A stretch of 64,000 nucleotides of DNA, from NCBI RefSeq assembly GCF_000239695.1, contig NZ_JH470338.1:372001-436000 (forward strand), read 5' to 3'. A program made the translations under genes and the position numbers. The notes below the pieces were generated by a model, which was not told where the DNA came from, did not search any database, and saw only the letters and a list, made by a program, of their open reading frames with translations. This DNA is from Actinomyces graevenitzii C83 (GTDB lineage Bacteria > Actinomycetota > Actinomycetes > Actinomycetales > Actinomycetaceae). Of this stretch, positions 1 through 8,873 are shown piece after piece (the stretch's first letter is position 1; the number at the start of each line of letters is the position of its first letter).

Positions 1-945
1 TCAGGGCAGGATCTTGTCTACGGGCTTAGCTGGCGTAGTGCCAGCGCGAATAATCGCTTGTTGGCGCTTAGAAGTGTTACGCAGCTTCTTGCCTGAATCG
101 GGGGCAAATCCACGTCCGTAGTAGCGCTCAATGTAGTACTGGAACACCATCCAGATACTGGTGATCAGTAGATACCAGATCGCGGCTACGATCAGCAGCG
201 GAATAGGCAGGAATAGACGCGTGCCTGCAGCGTTGGCGACGAAGGTGAGCTCCTTGGTGAAAGGCACTGCCAAAACCAGTGAGGTGGTCTTAAGCATGGA
301 GATAGTTTCGTTACCGGTAGGAGGCACGATCACCCGCATAGCCTGAGGCAGCACAATACGCCGTAGAGTCTGACCTTTGCTCATGCCCAGGGCCTGGGCG
401 GCTTCAGTTTGGCCCTTATCAACCGAGTCGATACCCGAGCGCACAATCTCACTGAGGTAGGCGCCTTCGTTAAGACCCAAACCTAGGATTGCTGCAAACG
501 CACCGGCAAACAGCTCTTTAGTGGAGAAGGTAAAGAACTCTGGCCCAAAGGGGATACCTAGCGAGAGCTTGTTGTACAGCGTAGGCAGCAAACCCCAAAA
601 CACCAGCTGGGTGTAAATAGGGGTACCACGGAAGAACCAAATGTAAATGTAGGCAACCCAGCGCAGTACCGGGTTATCGCTTTTGCGGCCCACAGCAGAG
701 AGCACTGCCAGCACAATACCGATAGCCATAGCGGCCACGGTCAGCATTAATGTCCAACCCACAGCCTGGACCACGTGAACGTCACGGACATAAAGCCACA
801 CCACGTCCCAGCGGTAGTTGGCATTGGTGAATAAACCATTAACCAACATGGCAGCCAGGATTAAGACTACGGCAGCTGCCAGCCATGTGCCCGGCCTGGG
901 CAGACGCTTGAGCTTAATAAGCTCTACATCGCTATTAGAATTCAT
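1..945 (-). CDS. Polar amino acid ABC transporter permease (HisM/GlnP type)
   Basis: Integral membrane permease of a family-3 amino acid importer. The 314-residue protein has a cytosolic N-terminus, a first membrane helix at about residues 20-40, and several further helices. It carries the EAA motif (EAAQALGMSKGQ, about residue 182) that docks the ATPase. The stop codon occupies the first three bases of the window, so the gene is complete. It lies 24 bp downstream of the substrate-binding lipoprotein gene and is almost certainly cotranscribed. No ATPase gene is inside the window; the operon orientation predicts it just beyond the left edge. The C-terminal 40 residues are basic and extend past the usual end of the family. 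The exact amino acid transported cannot be read from sequence. Confidence 0.93.
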   Translation of the reverse strand: MNSNSDVELIKLKRLPRPGTWLAAAVVLILAAMLVNGLFTNANYRWDVVWLYVRDVHVVQAVGWTLMLTVAAMAIGIVLAVLSAVGRKSDNPVLRWVAYIYIWFFRGTPIYTQLVFWGLLPTLYNKLSLGIPFGPEFFTFSTKELFAGAFAAILGLGLNEGAYLSEIVRSGIDSVDKGQTEAAQALGMSKGQTLRRIVLPQAMRVIVPPTGNETISMLKTTSLVLAVPFTKELTFVANAAGTRLFLPIPLLIVAAIWYLLITSIWMVFQYYIERYYGRGFAPDSGKKLRNTSKRQQAIIRAGTTPAKPVDKILP

Positions 946-969
946 GATTACCTATATTCGACTGAATAA

Positions 970-1905
970 TCATTCAGCGGGGTTGATGGTGGCAGTCTTG
1001 AGTGCCTGGGAGGTGTCGATACCCCAGGCGGTCAGGATTTGGTTCCACACACCCTTATCAATCAGGTACTGCATGGCCTTTTGTACGGCCTGGGTGGTGG
1101 CGGCGTCGTTCTTGTTAATGACGATGGCTTGAGTGGCCGGATCAACCAGCTCACCTACGGCGACGACGGCCCCGTTAGTCTGCTTGGCGGCGTAGTCCGC
1201 CACCGGCGAGTCAGCGAAGGTAGCGTCTAGAGCCTTGCCGGCAAGGGCCGTAGTGGCGTCACCGAACTTGGCGTAAGACTTGACGTTAATAGCCTTCTTG
1301 GAAGCCTTAGTGCAGTTGGTGGAGTAGGTGTTAATGGCCTCTTCCTGGGAGGTGCCAGTTTGTACCCCAATGGTTAGGCCGCACAGGTTTAGCGGGTTAG
1401 AGGGGTCAACCTTGGAGGGGTTGCCCTTGGCCACGTTAAAGCGTGAACCTACCTTGATGTAGGCCACCATATTGACTGACTTAGTCCGCTCACTGGTTAC
1501 CGTGAAGGAAGAGACGGACATGTCGTACTTAGAGCCAACTGCCGGAATGATGGAGTCAAATTCGGCGTTAACGAACTTAACCTTCAGGCCCAAAACCTTA
1601 GACAAGGCGGTAGCCAGATCAACTTCGTAACCAATGGGCTTGCCATTAGCATCCAAGAACTCAGCCGGTGAGTAGTCCGCGCTGGTGGCGATAGTCAAAG
1701 TGCCGTCGCCGCTAACCGAAGCAGGTAGCAGTGAGGCAATGTCGTCCTGCTTAGTGACGCCGCTAAGATCCACGGTGGGAACTGAAGCGGAGGCGGTGGA
1801 ACCGGATCGCTGTGCCATTTCCTTCGCAGCGTCGGTGCAGCCAGAAAGCCCCAAGGCACAGGTGGCTACTAGTAGTGAAGCGATAACGGGAAGCGACTTC
1901 TTCAT
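970..1905 (-). CDS. Amino acid ABC transporter substrate-binding lipoprotein (SBP family 3)
   Basis: Extracytoplasmic solute receptor that delivers an amino acid to the permease encoded directly downstream. The 311-residue precursor has a type II signal peptide ending in a lipobox (LGLSGC) with the lipid-modified cysteine at residue 23. A low-complexity linker follows, then the bilobed family-3 domain with the typical opening ATSADYSPAEF and the lobe-hinge region GYEVDLATALSKVLG. The ATG start is preceded by a GGGA-containing ribosome-binding region (CGGGAGAGGGAA on the minus strand). First gene of the operon, with a roughly 130-bp upstream region that contains a palindrome. Ligand unknown. 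Confidence 0.93.
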   Translation of the reverse strand: MKKSLPVIASLLVATCALGLSGCTDAAKEMAQRSGSTASASVPTVDLSGVTKQDDIASLLPASVSGDGTLTIATSADYSPAEFLDANGKPIGYEVDLATALSKVLGLKVKFVNAEFDSIIPAVGSKYDMSVSSFTVTSERTKSVNMVAYIKVGSRFNVAKGNPSKVDPSNPLNLCGLTIGVQTGTSQEEAINTYSTNCTKASKKAINVKSYAKFGDATTALAGKALDATFADSPVADYAAKQTNGAVVAVGELVDPATQAIVINKNDAATTQAVQKAMQYLIDKGVWNQILTAWGIDTSQALKTATINPAE

Positions 1906-1942
1906 TTCCCTCTCCCGAGGATGATTGTGAATATTACTCTAT

Positions 1943-1960
1943 GCGGTGATTATTCACCGC
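1943..1960. promoter_or_regulatory. Palindrome upstream of the ABC importer operon
   Basis: Perfect inverted repeat GCGGTGA-TTAT-TCACCGC, 38 bp before the lipoprotein start codon, in the promoter region. Its size and position suit a dimeric repressor operator, but no regulator can be named. A related palindrome, CTGAATAATCATTCAG, overlaps the lipoprotein stop codon at 962-977 and shares the AATAATCA core. Confidence 0.4.
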
Positions 1961-2007
1961 TGAGAAATATTATAGATAGTTCTATGCATTGGTATGCAAA
2001 CTAATGC

Positions 2008-2033
2008 AAAAAGTTGGACTGTTTGTCCAGTCA
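2008..2033 (-). terminator. Probable terminator of the topoisomerase gene
   Basis: On the minus strand, just past the stop codon, a short hairpin (GACTG paired with CAGTC around a six-base loop) is followed by a run of five T. The stem is short, so strength is uncertain. Confidence 0.45.
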
Positions 2034-2036
2034 CAA

Positions 2037-4577
2037 CTAACCGATGCTGACAATCATTTCACTAAGAGGCTGACCTGATCCGTCACGACGCTCATCACTA
2101 GCAGGTAAAGCCACTGGATCACCATTAGAATCCAGTGCTCGCGCGGGTTCTAGGCCCACCCAAGCTAAAGCTAGAGCCTGCTCACCAGCTAAGAATCGTT
2201 GGCAACGCACCCCGGCTGTGGCCCGCCCCTTGCTGGGGAAGCGATCTAGTGGCGTTACCTTAACTGAGCCTTTAGTCCCCATCTGGCTGTCTGTTTCAGC
2301 TTCGCTGCCGGCTTCAGCTTCACTTTGGATAGCTGCGCCAGCCACGGTGACTACTTGACTTTGTGCCAGTTCCTCACTAGCCACCACTCCGGCGGCGATA
2401 ACCTTGGCGCCTGCGTGCAAAGAAATACCGGCCATGCCGCCAGCGCCGCGTCCCTGAGGACGCACCTTGGCGGCGTCGAAACGCAGCAGCTGGGCGTCGT
2501 CGGTAATTAAAACCAAGCTGGAAGTATCAGCTGCGTGAGAGGCGTAAACCAGGCGGTCAGTGGGGGAGAGGGAAATAATCTCCCAAGCTTGTCCGCGCGC
2601 CGGGTGATCGCCCGGCTTTACCCGTTTAACTACGCCCTGGGCGCTAGCTAGGAAAATCGGGGCTTGGCTTTGGGTGGCTTCATCCAAAGACACCAGCCCA
2701 ACTACCTGCTCGCCTTCACCCAGTTCCACCAGGGCCGCAATTTCAGTGCCACCGCTGAGGCTAAGGTTGTCGCTGCGCTGCAGCTCAGGCACGGCTACCA
2801 CATCAAGTTTAACTAGGCGCCCCTGATTGGTAACGGCCCCAACCTGGGTGCGGGCCGTGGCCCCAACTGTGCTAACCCAGGCATCGCTGTTTTGGCGTGC
2901 GCCCTCACGGTTCAGCGGCTCAGGCCCAGAAACACGCGCCACCAAGCCGCCGGTAGACAAAACTACTTGGCAAGGATCGTCGGGAATAGTTAACGGCACC
3001 TCAGCGACGCTAGCGCCAGGGGTCAGGGCTGGGGTCACGCGCGCAGCGCGGGTGCGGGTAGCTTTGCTGCGCGGGCCTGGGGTGCCGTCAGCCTCCAACA
3101 AAATAGTGCGACGCGGCGTGCCAAAACGGTCAGAAATCTGCTTTAGCTCCAGCGAAACCGTGGCGCGCAGGCGCTCATCAGAGCCCAGAATCTGGCGCAG
3201 CTGCTCAATATCTTTATTTAGCTCATCGCGCTCTTTTTCCAGCTCAATGACAGAGAACTTAGTTAGGCGCCGCAGCTGCAACTCCAGGATGTAGTTGGCC
3301 TGGGCTTCGCTTAAATCAAATACCTGCATCAGGCGGGTGCGGGCGCTAGCACTGTCATCACTAGAGCGAACTACCGCAATTACCTCATCGATATCCAAAA
3401 TGGCAACCAGTAGCCCCTCCACCAGATGTAGTCGCTCTAGGCGCCTATCTAGGCGGAACTGGGTACGGCGGCGCACCACATTGAGGCGGTGATCAACAAA
3501 TACTCGTAGCAGCTGAGCTAACCCCAAAGTGCGTGGCTGGCCATCGACTAGGGCCACATTGTTAATGCCGAAAGATTCTTCTAGCGGAGTGAACTTATAT
3601 AGCTGCGCTAGCACAGCTTCAGGGTTGTAGCCGGTTTTAACCCCGATAACTAGGCGTGTGCCGTGGTTGCGGTCAGTTAGGTTGGCGACGTCAGTTACGC
3701 CCTGGAGCTTTTTAGAGCCGACGGCGTCCTTAATTTTTTCAATTACCCGTTCAGGCCCTACCAGGTAGGGCAGCTGGGTGACAATGATGCCTTTTTTGCG
3801 GGCGGTGATGTTTTCGATGTGAGCGCTGGCGCGAGTACGGAAAACTCCTCGGCCGCTGCGGTAGGCGTCGCGGATACCGTCGAGGCCCACAATCATGGCT
3901 CCCTCGGGCAGGTCAGGCCCGGGCACAAACGCCATCAGGTCTTCGAGGCTAGCCTCGGGGTGGGTTACCAGGTGGCGGGCGGCGCCAATTACCTCCACCA
4001 GGTTATGTGGAGCCATATTGGTGGCCATACCCACCGCAATGCCGCTAGCGCCATTAACTAGCAGGTTAGGGAAGGCGGCCGGTAATACTTCAGGCTCTTG
4101 CAACGTGTAGTCATAGTTGGGGGAGAAGTCTACGGTGCCCTCATCAATGTCGGCGGTTAGCGCCAAGGCCGGGTGATCCAAACGTGACTCGGTGTAACGC
4201 GGGGCGGCCGGGCCGTCGTCGAGAGAACCAAAGTTGCCGTGACCATCAACCAGTGGCAAACGCATAGTGAAAGGCTGGGCTAGACGCACCAGTGCCTCAT
4301 AAATAGCTACGTCTCCGTGCGGGTGTAGGCGCCCCATCACGTCACCAACTACGCGCGAGCATTTGACGTGCGGCTTTTCAGGGCGCAACCCCATGCGGTC
4401 CATCTGGAACAAGATGCGTCGCTGTACGGGTTTGAGGCCGTCACGCGCGTCGGGCAGGGCACGCGCGTAAATAACTGAGTAGGAATACTCCAGGAAGCTG
4501 GAGCGCATTTCTTTAGACAGATCGATGTCTACGATAGCGCCATCAGTATGAGTGCTTGCAGAAGTCCCTTTGGCCAT
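2037..4577 (-). CDS. parC: DNA topoisomerase IV / gyrase subunit A
   Basis: Type IIA topoisomerase A subunit that cuts and religates duplex DNA during decatenation or supercoiling. The 846-residue protein starts with the GyrA/ParC breakage-reunion domain: the quinolone-determining stretch ([20 protein letters not shown], about residues 75-93) and the active-site tyrosine in APRYTE (Tyr128). The coiled-coil gate lies around residues 380-480, and six-bladed C-terminal repeats run from about 530 to the end. The canonical GyrA box is present only as a degenerate QGRGAGG, which favours topoisomerase IV over gyrase, though the B subunit is not in the window to confirm it. The C-terminal domain contains a Glu/Ala/Ser-rich insertion near residue 755. 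Divergent from the phosphatase gene, with 64 bp between start codons. Confidence 0.88.
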   Translation of the reverse strand: MAKGTSASTHTDGAIVDIDLSKEMRSSFLEYSYSVIYARALPDARDGLKPVQRRILFQMDRMGLRPEKPHVKCSRVVGDVMGRLHPHGDVAIYEALVRLAQPFTMRLPLVDGHGNFGSLDDGPAAPRYTESRLDHPALALTADIDEGTVDFSPNYDYTLQEPEVLPAAFPNLLVNGASGIAVGMATNMAPHNLVEVIGAARHLVTHPEASLEDLMAFVPGPDLPEGAMIVGLDGIRDAYRSGRGVFRTRASAHIENITARKKGIIVTQLPYLVGPERVIEKIKDAVGSKKLQGVTDVANLTDRNHGTRLVIGVKTGYNPEAVLAQLYKFTPLEESFGINNVALVDGQPRTLGLAQLLRVFVDHRLNVVRRRTQFRLDRRLERLHLVEGLLVAILDIDEVIAVVRSSDDSASARTRLMQVFDLSEAQANYILELQLRRLTKFSVIELEKERDELNKDIEQLRQILGSDERLRATVSLELKQISDRFGTPRRTILLEADGTPGPRSKATRTRAARVTPALTPGASVAEVPLTIPDDPCQVVLSTGGLVARVSGPEPLNREGARQNSDAWVSTVGATARTQVGAVTNQGRLVKLDVVAVPELQRSDNLSLSGGTEIAALVELGEGEQVVGLVSLDEATQSQAPIFLASAQGVVKRVKPGDHPARGQAWEIISLSPTDRLVYASHAADTSSLVLITDDAQLLRFDAAKVRPQGRGAGGMAGISLHAGAKVIAAGVVASEELAQSQVVTVAGAAIQSEAEAGSEAETDSQMGTKGSVKVTPLDRFPSKGRATAGVRCQRFLAGEQALALAWVGLEPARALDSNGDPVALPASDERRDGSGQPLSEMIVSIG

Positions 4578-4605
4578 AGCCGGTATTTTCCCAGTTTAGG
4601 CGAAT

Positions 4606-4642
4606 TTACGCCACTTTAGTGCCTCGAAGCATAATAGAGCTA
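4606..4642 (+). promoter_or_regulatory. Promoter placing the phosphatase transcript start at its ATG
   Basis: CATAAT at 4630-4635 is a good -10 hexamer; a weak -35 (TTACGC, 4606-4611) precedes it by 18 bp. The -10 ends six bases before the ATG at 4642 and there is no Shine-Dalgarno sequence, so the mRNA is predicted to be leaderless. Confidence 0.45.
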
Positions 4643-6075
4643 TGAGCGTAGTACCTGATAAATTAGCGGCTTTAGCCGCCCCCCTGGGCACGCGGGGAGC
4701 TTTGGCTGACGTACTGGCGGGTATTTGCAGTGCGTTGGGGGCAGATATCGAGCTTGTAGACACTGTCAATGATGAGGCTACCTGCCCGACTACTAGCCTG
4801 GTAACTAATGCTCAGGCCACCCAAGCCGCTAAACGCCTGGGTTTAGACCAGCTAGGTGATGCGCAGGCACCGATAGTGATGGTGCTAGTAGATGGTCTGG
4901 GCTGGCAGATGCTGCGCGAGCGCGCTGGGCACACCCCTAACCTGCGTCGGCTACTAGCTGATTCTGATTATTTACATACCTGCGCGCCCTCCACCACGGC
5001 GGCGGCGTTAACTACTTTGGCTACCGGCGTTTATCCCGGCGCCCACGCCATGGTGGGCTATGCGGTGCGTGACCCACTATTGCGCGGGCATCTGGGCGCA
5101 GGGCATGTGCCCGGCCCGGGCGACGTATTTGACCTGATTACCTTTAAAAACTCTAGCCATGACCCGCTCACCTGGCAGAGTGTGCCCACCCTAATCGAAC
5201 GCGCTAACGCTAAAGCTAATGCTGGCTGCGGGCCGCAGCTGGGGGCGGTGAGCATTGGCCGCTCAAAGTTTGCCGGCTCAGGTTTAAGTCTGGCGGCTTG
5301 GCGCGGTTTTAAACATATCGGGGTAGATGCCCTCGACCAGCGCCCCTACCAGGCTTACCGGGCCATTAAGGAGGGGGCCAAGCTGGTTTACCTATATGTG
5401 GGCGAGCTTGACCATGCCGGACACAACCACGGCTGGCATTCAGATAAATGGTTAGAGGCCCTAGAAGCTTTAGATGCCATGGTGGGGCAGCTGTTTAGGC
5501 GCCTGCCCGCCGGCACCCGGATTGTGCTCACCGCTGATCACGGCATGGTTGATACCGACCGGCATCACCGCATTGATCTGGCTAAAGAAAAAGAACTGGC
5601 TAAAGATGTGGTGGCGGTGGCGGGGGAGTCTCGCTTCTTACAGCTTTACGTTCCTGACGACGTCGCTAGTGCCCCCGCAGCTGGTAGCCCTGGCCTGGGC
5701 GTGGCTGGAGCCCGGGGAGATGGCGATAACGGCCAGGCAATCTCCGCTCCTGCCAGGGTTAGGGCTGACATGAAGGCAACCGGCGGCGTCGTCGAAAACA
5801 GCGGACGCGAAGAACTAGCCCAAAGCGTGGCTAAACGCTGGGCCGAATTTTTAGGTGACCGAGCCATTTGGGTGGGCACAGATCCAAGCCCACTTATGGG
5901 ACCACTAAGCCCAGGCGCGCGCGCCGCAGTGGGCGACGTACTGGTCGCATTAAACGACAACTGGACCGTAGTCGATTCGCGCGTACAAAGCTTTCACGCC
6001 ACCCAGCTAATTGGGGTGCATGGCTCACTAACCCCAGTTGAGCTGGAAGTACCTCTGATCAAGGCAGTGGTTTAG
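4642..6075 (+). CDS. Alkaline phosphatase superfamily / nucleotide pyrophosphatase-like protein
   Basis: Two-metal phosphoesterase of the type I phosphodiesterase/nucleotide pyrophosphatase family (477 residues). Visible active-site parts: the first metal aspartate in VLVDGLGW (about residue 84), the nucleophile threonine in APSTTAAALTTLATG (about 118), the ELDHAGHNHG segment with Asp and His ligands (about 255), TADHGMVD with the Asp-His pair, and a late His in GVHGSLTP. A Gly/Ala-rich stretch around residues 345-375 looks like a variable surface loop. No signal peptide is seen, so cytosolic. Neighbours of this family often lie near sepH in actinobacteria. Natural substrate unknown. Confidence 0.85.
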   Translation: MSVVPDKLAALAAPLGTRGALADVLAGICSALGADIELVDTVNDEATCPTTSLVTNAQATQAAKRLGLDQLGDAQAPIVMVLVDGLGWQMLRERAGHTPNLRRLLADSDYLHTCAPSTTAAALTTLATGVYPGAHAMVGYAVRDPLLRGHLGAGHVPGPGDVFDLITFKNSSHDPLTWQSVPTLIERANAKANAGCGPQLGAVSIGRSKFAGSGLSLAAWRGFKHIGVDALDQRPYQAYRAIKEGAKLVYLYVGELDHAGHNHGWHSDKWLEALEALDAMVGQLFRRLPAGTRIVLTADHGMVDTDRHHRIDLAKEKELAKDVVAVAGESRFLQLYVPDDVASAPAAGSPGLGVAGARGDGDNGQAISAPARVRADMKATGGVVENSGREELAQSVAKRWAEFLGDRAIWVGTDPSPLMGPLSPGARAAVGDVLVALNDNWTVVDSRVQSFHATQLIGVHGSLTPVELEVPLIKAVV

Positions 6076-6134
6076 TAGTCGTAAGAAAGTGTGGGAACTA
6101 GCCGGGAATTTAGGGGAAATAGCGGTGCTAGCTC

Positions 6135-7226
6135 TTACTCGGGCTTAGCGCCAAACATGATCTCATGCCAAGGCGGCACAGATTGGCGGCCTTTACTGCG
6201 ACTACGTGCCTCTGAAGCCTCTAAGCTACGTCTGACCATAGAGTCTTGCTTAGTGATAGCAATAGTTGAGGTGGGCAGGTAAACCTCGCTGTCGGCGTCA
6301 GTTGACGGTAGAGAATGCGAGACTGTCTCCTTCAAATCCTGGCGTAAAGCTTCTGCACCAGAGATAGCTTCAGGGGCTGAGTGTGTTTGTGGATCAGTCT
6401 CGCTTCGGCCAAAAGGGACAATCTGTCCAGTCTCATCCGAAACAGTGGGGATAGATCCAGTGAAATCCTCGTCAGCAAATTCAGACAAGTCCATGCGCTG
6501 AGGCTGACCACGTTGGGCGTTAAGCTCAGCCACTAAAGCCTCAGTGGAAGTATCTTCCACCACGATGGGCTCTATCGTGACCGCTTTAGGGTTGGCGTTA
6601 GCGCCGGGAGCCTTAGAGTCTTGGTCAAACACCTGCGGGCGCGCAGAGGCCACATTCTCAGTTAACCAGCGTGCTTCTTCATCAAGGGCGCGCACAGAGT
6701 TGGTGTGCAGGTCATAACTCCAGCTGGCCTGCTTTTCTTCAGCGCCTTGCACGAAAGTAACCATAATCTGCCAGGGATCACGGTTTTCCCGCACCGCATC
6801 CCAAGTAACCAGCTCAGGGTCAACTCCGCGCGTAGCCAGGCGGTCCAAAACCAGTTCACCCAGCAGCGGAGAATCCTTACCCCAACCAATGTGGCATTTT
6901 TGGGCGCGATTTACCGCCCAGTTACGCTCAGCAATGATAGGAGCCTCATAGGTTTGCACGCGCGCCAAGGGGAAACCGGTAAGATCAGAAACTTCCTGGG
7001 CACTAGCCCCGGCGCGCATTAACACCTGCATCTGCTTAGGTGACATATTGGCGGCAGCTTCAGGGGGAGGAATAGGCACACTGACCCGGTCGCGACGAAC
7101 CGCCGAACGCAAGGCATCGTCGATAACAAGGGTGAAACGCTGCCCTTGGGCATCAGTGAGGACAACTGAATCCCCATTCACACCCAGCAGCTCAAGCTCG
7201 ATCATGTGGCCTCCTAATAAACGCAC
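6135..7226 (-). CDS. sepH: Septation protein SepH (DUF3071)
   Basis: Actinobacterial cell-division regulator; in Streptomyces and mycobacteria SepH binds FtsZ and stimulates its assembly. The 363-residue protein has the conserved N-terminal DUF3071 domain (about residues 6-170), opening with IELELLGVNGDSVVL and including the helix-turn-helix-like stretch SPKQMQVLMRAGASAQEVSDL. A long acidic, poorly ordered C-terminal tail follows and ends in a basic patch near RSRSKGR. The start is secured by a strong AGGAGG five bases before the ATG. It stands alone, transcribed toward the phosphatase gene. Confidence 0.92.
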   Translation of the reverse strand: MRLLGGHMIELELLGVNGDSVVLTDAQGQRFTLVIDDALRSAVRRDRVSVPIPPPEAAANMSPKQMQVLMRAGASAQEVSDLTGFPLARVQTYEAPIIAERNWAVNRAQKCHIGWGKDSPLLGELVLDRLATRGVDPELVTWDAVRENRDPWQIMVTFVQGAEEKQASWSYDLHTNSVRALDEEARWLTENVASARPQVFDQDSKAPGANANPKAVTIEPIVVEDTSTEALVAELNAQRGQPQRMDLSEFADEDFTGSIPTVSDETGQIVPFGRSETDPQTHSAPEAISGAEALRQDLKETVSHSLPSTDADSEVYLPTSTIAITKQDSMVRRSLEASEARSRSKGRQSVPPWHEIMFGAKPE

Positions 7227-7359
7227 GCGCTAATAGAGTGCCACTAACCTTAAGTAAAAACAGACTAATTTACCGGTGTGGCGCCAACCAAAGCACACAC
7301 ATAAGTTTACCTGGCTAAACATTGCATGGGTGTTCACATAAGCGATGCCAAATCGAGCT

Positions 7360-7387
7360 TTGACAAAGCCTATTAATGTGTTACTAT
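7360..7387 (+). promoter_or_regulatory. Sigma-70-type promoter for the DUF4193 gene
   Basis: Consensus -35 TTGACA (7360-7365) and -10 TACTAT (7382-7387) separated by 16 bp. This gives a 5' untranslated region of about 70 bases before the ATG at 7464. It is the clearest vegetative promoter in the window and fits a constitutively expressed gene. Confidence 0.75.
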
Positions 7388-7463
7388 CCGCGTGCTTACA
7401 TATGGTATTGCGCACCCGGCGCTATACCCTTCACGGCCAAGAAAGATAGGAGCGACAAGCGCA

Positions 7464-7769
7464 ATGGCAACTGACTACGATGCCCCGCGTCGCAACGAGG
7501 ATGAGCCGGAAGCCGATTCCCTTGAAGAGCTTACAACTCATCAAAAAGACCAGTCTTCTGCGGCGATCGAAGAAGACGAAAACGAGATTGCTGAAGGCTT
7601 TGAGCTCCCCGGGGCCGATCTGTCTCGTGAAGAACTAAGTGTCCACGTAGTTCCCCAACTCGAGGATGAGTTCACCTGCTCTGAGTGCTTCCTGGTACAC
7701 CACCGCAGCCAGCTGGCTTATGTTGATGATGCCACCAACCTGCCGGTGTGCACCGATTGTGCAGGCTGA
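7464..7769 (+). CDS. DUF4193 family zinc-ribbon protein
   Basis: Small acidic protein (101 residues) found in nearly all actinobacteria; function not established. The N-terminal 60 residues are acidic and probably disordered. The C-terminal end has two Cys pairs (C72xxC75 and C96xxC99) that should bind zinc. The start is the ATG at 7464, preceded by AGGAG; the open frame extends upstream but without a ribosome-binding site. In mycobacteria the equivalent gene (Rv2699c) lies in the same neighbourhood as dut and DUF3710. Here DUF3710 follows after only 55 bp. Confidence 0.92.
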   Translation: MATDYDAPRRNEDEPEADSLEELTTHQKDQSSAAIEEDENEIAEGFELPGADLSREELSVHVVPQLEDEFTCSECFLVHHRSQLAYVDDATNLPVCTDCAG

Positions 7770-7824
7770 GCCCAAACGGCTAGGCCTAAGCAATTAAAAA
7801 GGACAAAAGAAATGAGGCTCCCAT

Positions 7825-8505
7825 ATGGGTTGGCTACGCAAAAGTCGTCAGCGTGACGAAGAAGTAGAGCAAGTCGAATCAGATAAGCTCGAAAAGGAAG
7901 AAAAGGAAATCCCACTGGCCTATGGGCCGCGTGACTGGGCCGATGCCGATGAGGACGAAGACCTAGTCGACATGGGGGCCATCCGCCTACCGGCAATTGA
8001 AGGTATGCAGGTCACCTTGATTCCTAGCACCGGCACCGAGCTCGACACTGTTGTAGCCGCCCTGGGAGGTTCAAGCATTGAGCTGCGTGCCTTTGCAGCG
8101 CCGCGTAGCGGCAAACTTTGGCCGCAGGTGCGCGAAGACCTAGTAGCTGAACTAGGTCGCATCGGGGCCCGTACCCAAGAGCTAAAACTTGGCGAGCGAA
8201 TTGAAATCGCCGCCCTAGTGCCAGCCCAAAACCCGGCTGTTGACGGTAATATCGCTATGCGCGTGCTGGGCTTTGACGGTCCGCGTTGGTTTTTGCGGGC
8301 AGTTATTACCGGCCCGGCCGCCACCGAGCAGCGTGCCCGCGCAGCTATTGATGAGATTGTGTGCGGCATGGTGGTTTATCGCGACGGCGCCCCACACCCG
8401 CCGCGTGACGTACTGCCCCTGCACGCTCCCGGAGCAGTAAACAGTGAAGCAGATTCCGGCCTGGACATTCTCGCTCCCGGCCCCACTATTGCAGAGGTAC
8501 GCTGA
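7825..8505 (+). CDS. DUF3710 domain protein
   Basis: Conserved actinobacterial cytosolic protein of unknown function (226 residues). It has an acidic, charged N-terminus (residues 8-55), then the DUF3710 core with the typical LRAFAAPRSGKLWPQVRED and VDGPRWFLRA-like segments (here FDGPRWFLRAVITG, about residue 150). GAGG stands seven bases before the ATG. An ATG 13 bases upstream is out of frame and stops soon. Its stop codon lies only 5 bp from the next start, so translation is likely coupled with the OB-fold gene. The usual upstream partner dut is missing between DUF4193 and this gene. Confidence 0.9.
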   Translation: MGWLRKSRQRDEEVEQVESDKLEKEEKEIPLAYGPRDWADADEDEDLVDMGAIRLPAIEGMQVTLIPSTGTELDTVVAALGGSSIELRAFAAPRSGKLWPQVREDLVAELGRIGARTQELKLGERIEIAALVPAQNPAVDGNIAMRVLGFDGPRWFLRAVITGPAATEQRARAAIDEIVCGMVVYRDGAPHPPRDVLPLHAPGAVNSEADSGLDILAPGPTIAEVR

Positions 8506-8510
8506 GGAAA

Positions 8511-8873
8511 TTGAGTCTTTTCCGCAAGTTAAAGCACTTGCTGACGACTTCTCGAGACGACCTTGAGGCCGCCGATGAGCAAGAGGTTGCCGGTGCTCAC
8601 GCACAAACCAAGATCGCTGAGGTTAAAGAACGCCAGCCCGTCAAAATTGCGGGGGTAGTGCGTTCAGTAACCTACTCGCCAGCAAAAGCCAGGCCTATTT
8701 TTGTGGCCTGCCTATATGACGGCACCGCCTCAATCGACCTGGCCTGGATGGGTCGGCGCGAAGTTGCCGGTATCTGGCCCGGTATTCACCTGGTGGCTAA
8801 CGGTACCGTGGTAGCTGGACGTACCCGGCCAACTATTTTCAACCCCGCCTACGAGATTGTGGATGAAGCCTAG
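8511..8873 (+). CDS. OB-fold nucleic-acid-binding protein
   Basis: Small protein (120 residues) with one OB-fold of the tRNA-anticodon/RecG wedge type (about residues 45-118). The pattern VKIAGVVRSVTYSP...VACLYDGTASIDLAWMGRREVAGI...GTVVAGRTRPTIFNPAYEI matches the five-stranded barrel. It corresponds to the Rv2694c position in mycobacteria. The start is TTG with GAGGAA overlapping the preceding stop, so the two are probably coupled. Nucleic acid target unknown. The last base is shared with the DUF3159 start codon. Confidence 0.85.
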   Translation: MSLFRKLKHLLTTSRDDLEAADEQEVAGAHAQTKIAEVKERQPVKIAGVVRSVTYSPAKARPIFVACLYDGTASIDLAWMGRREVAGIWPGIHLVANGTVVAGRTRPTIFNPAYEIVDEA

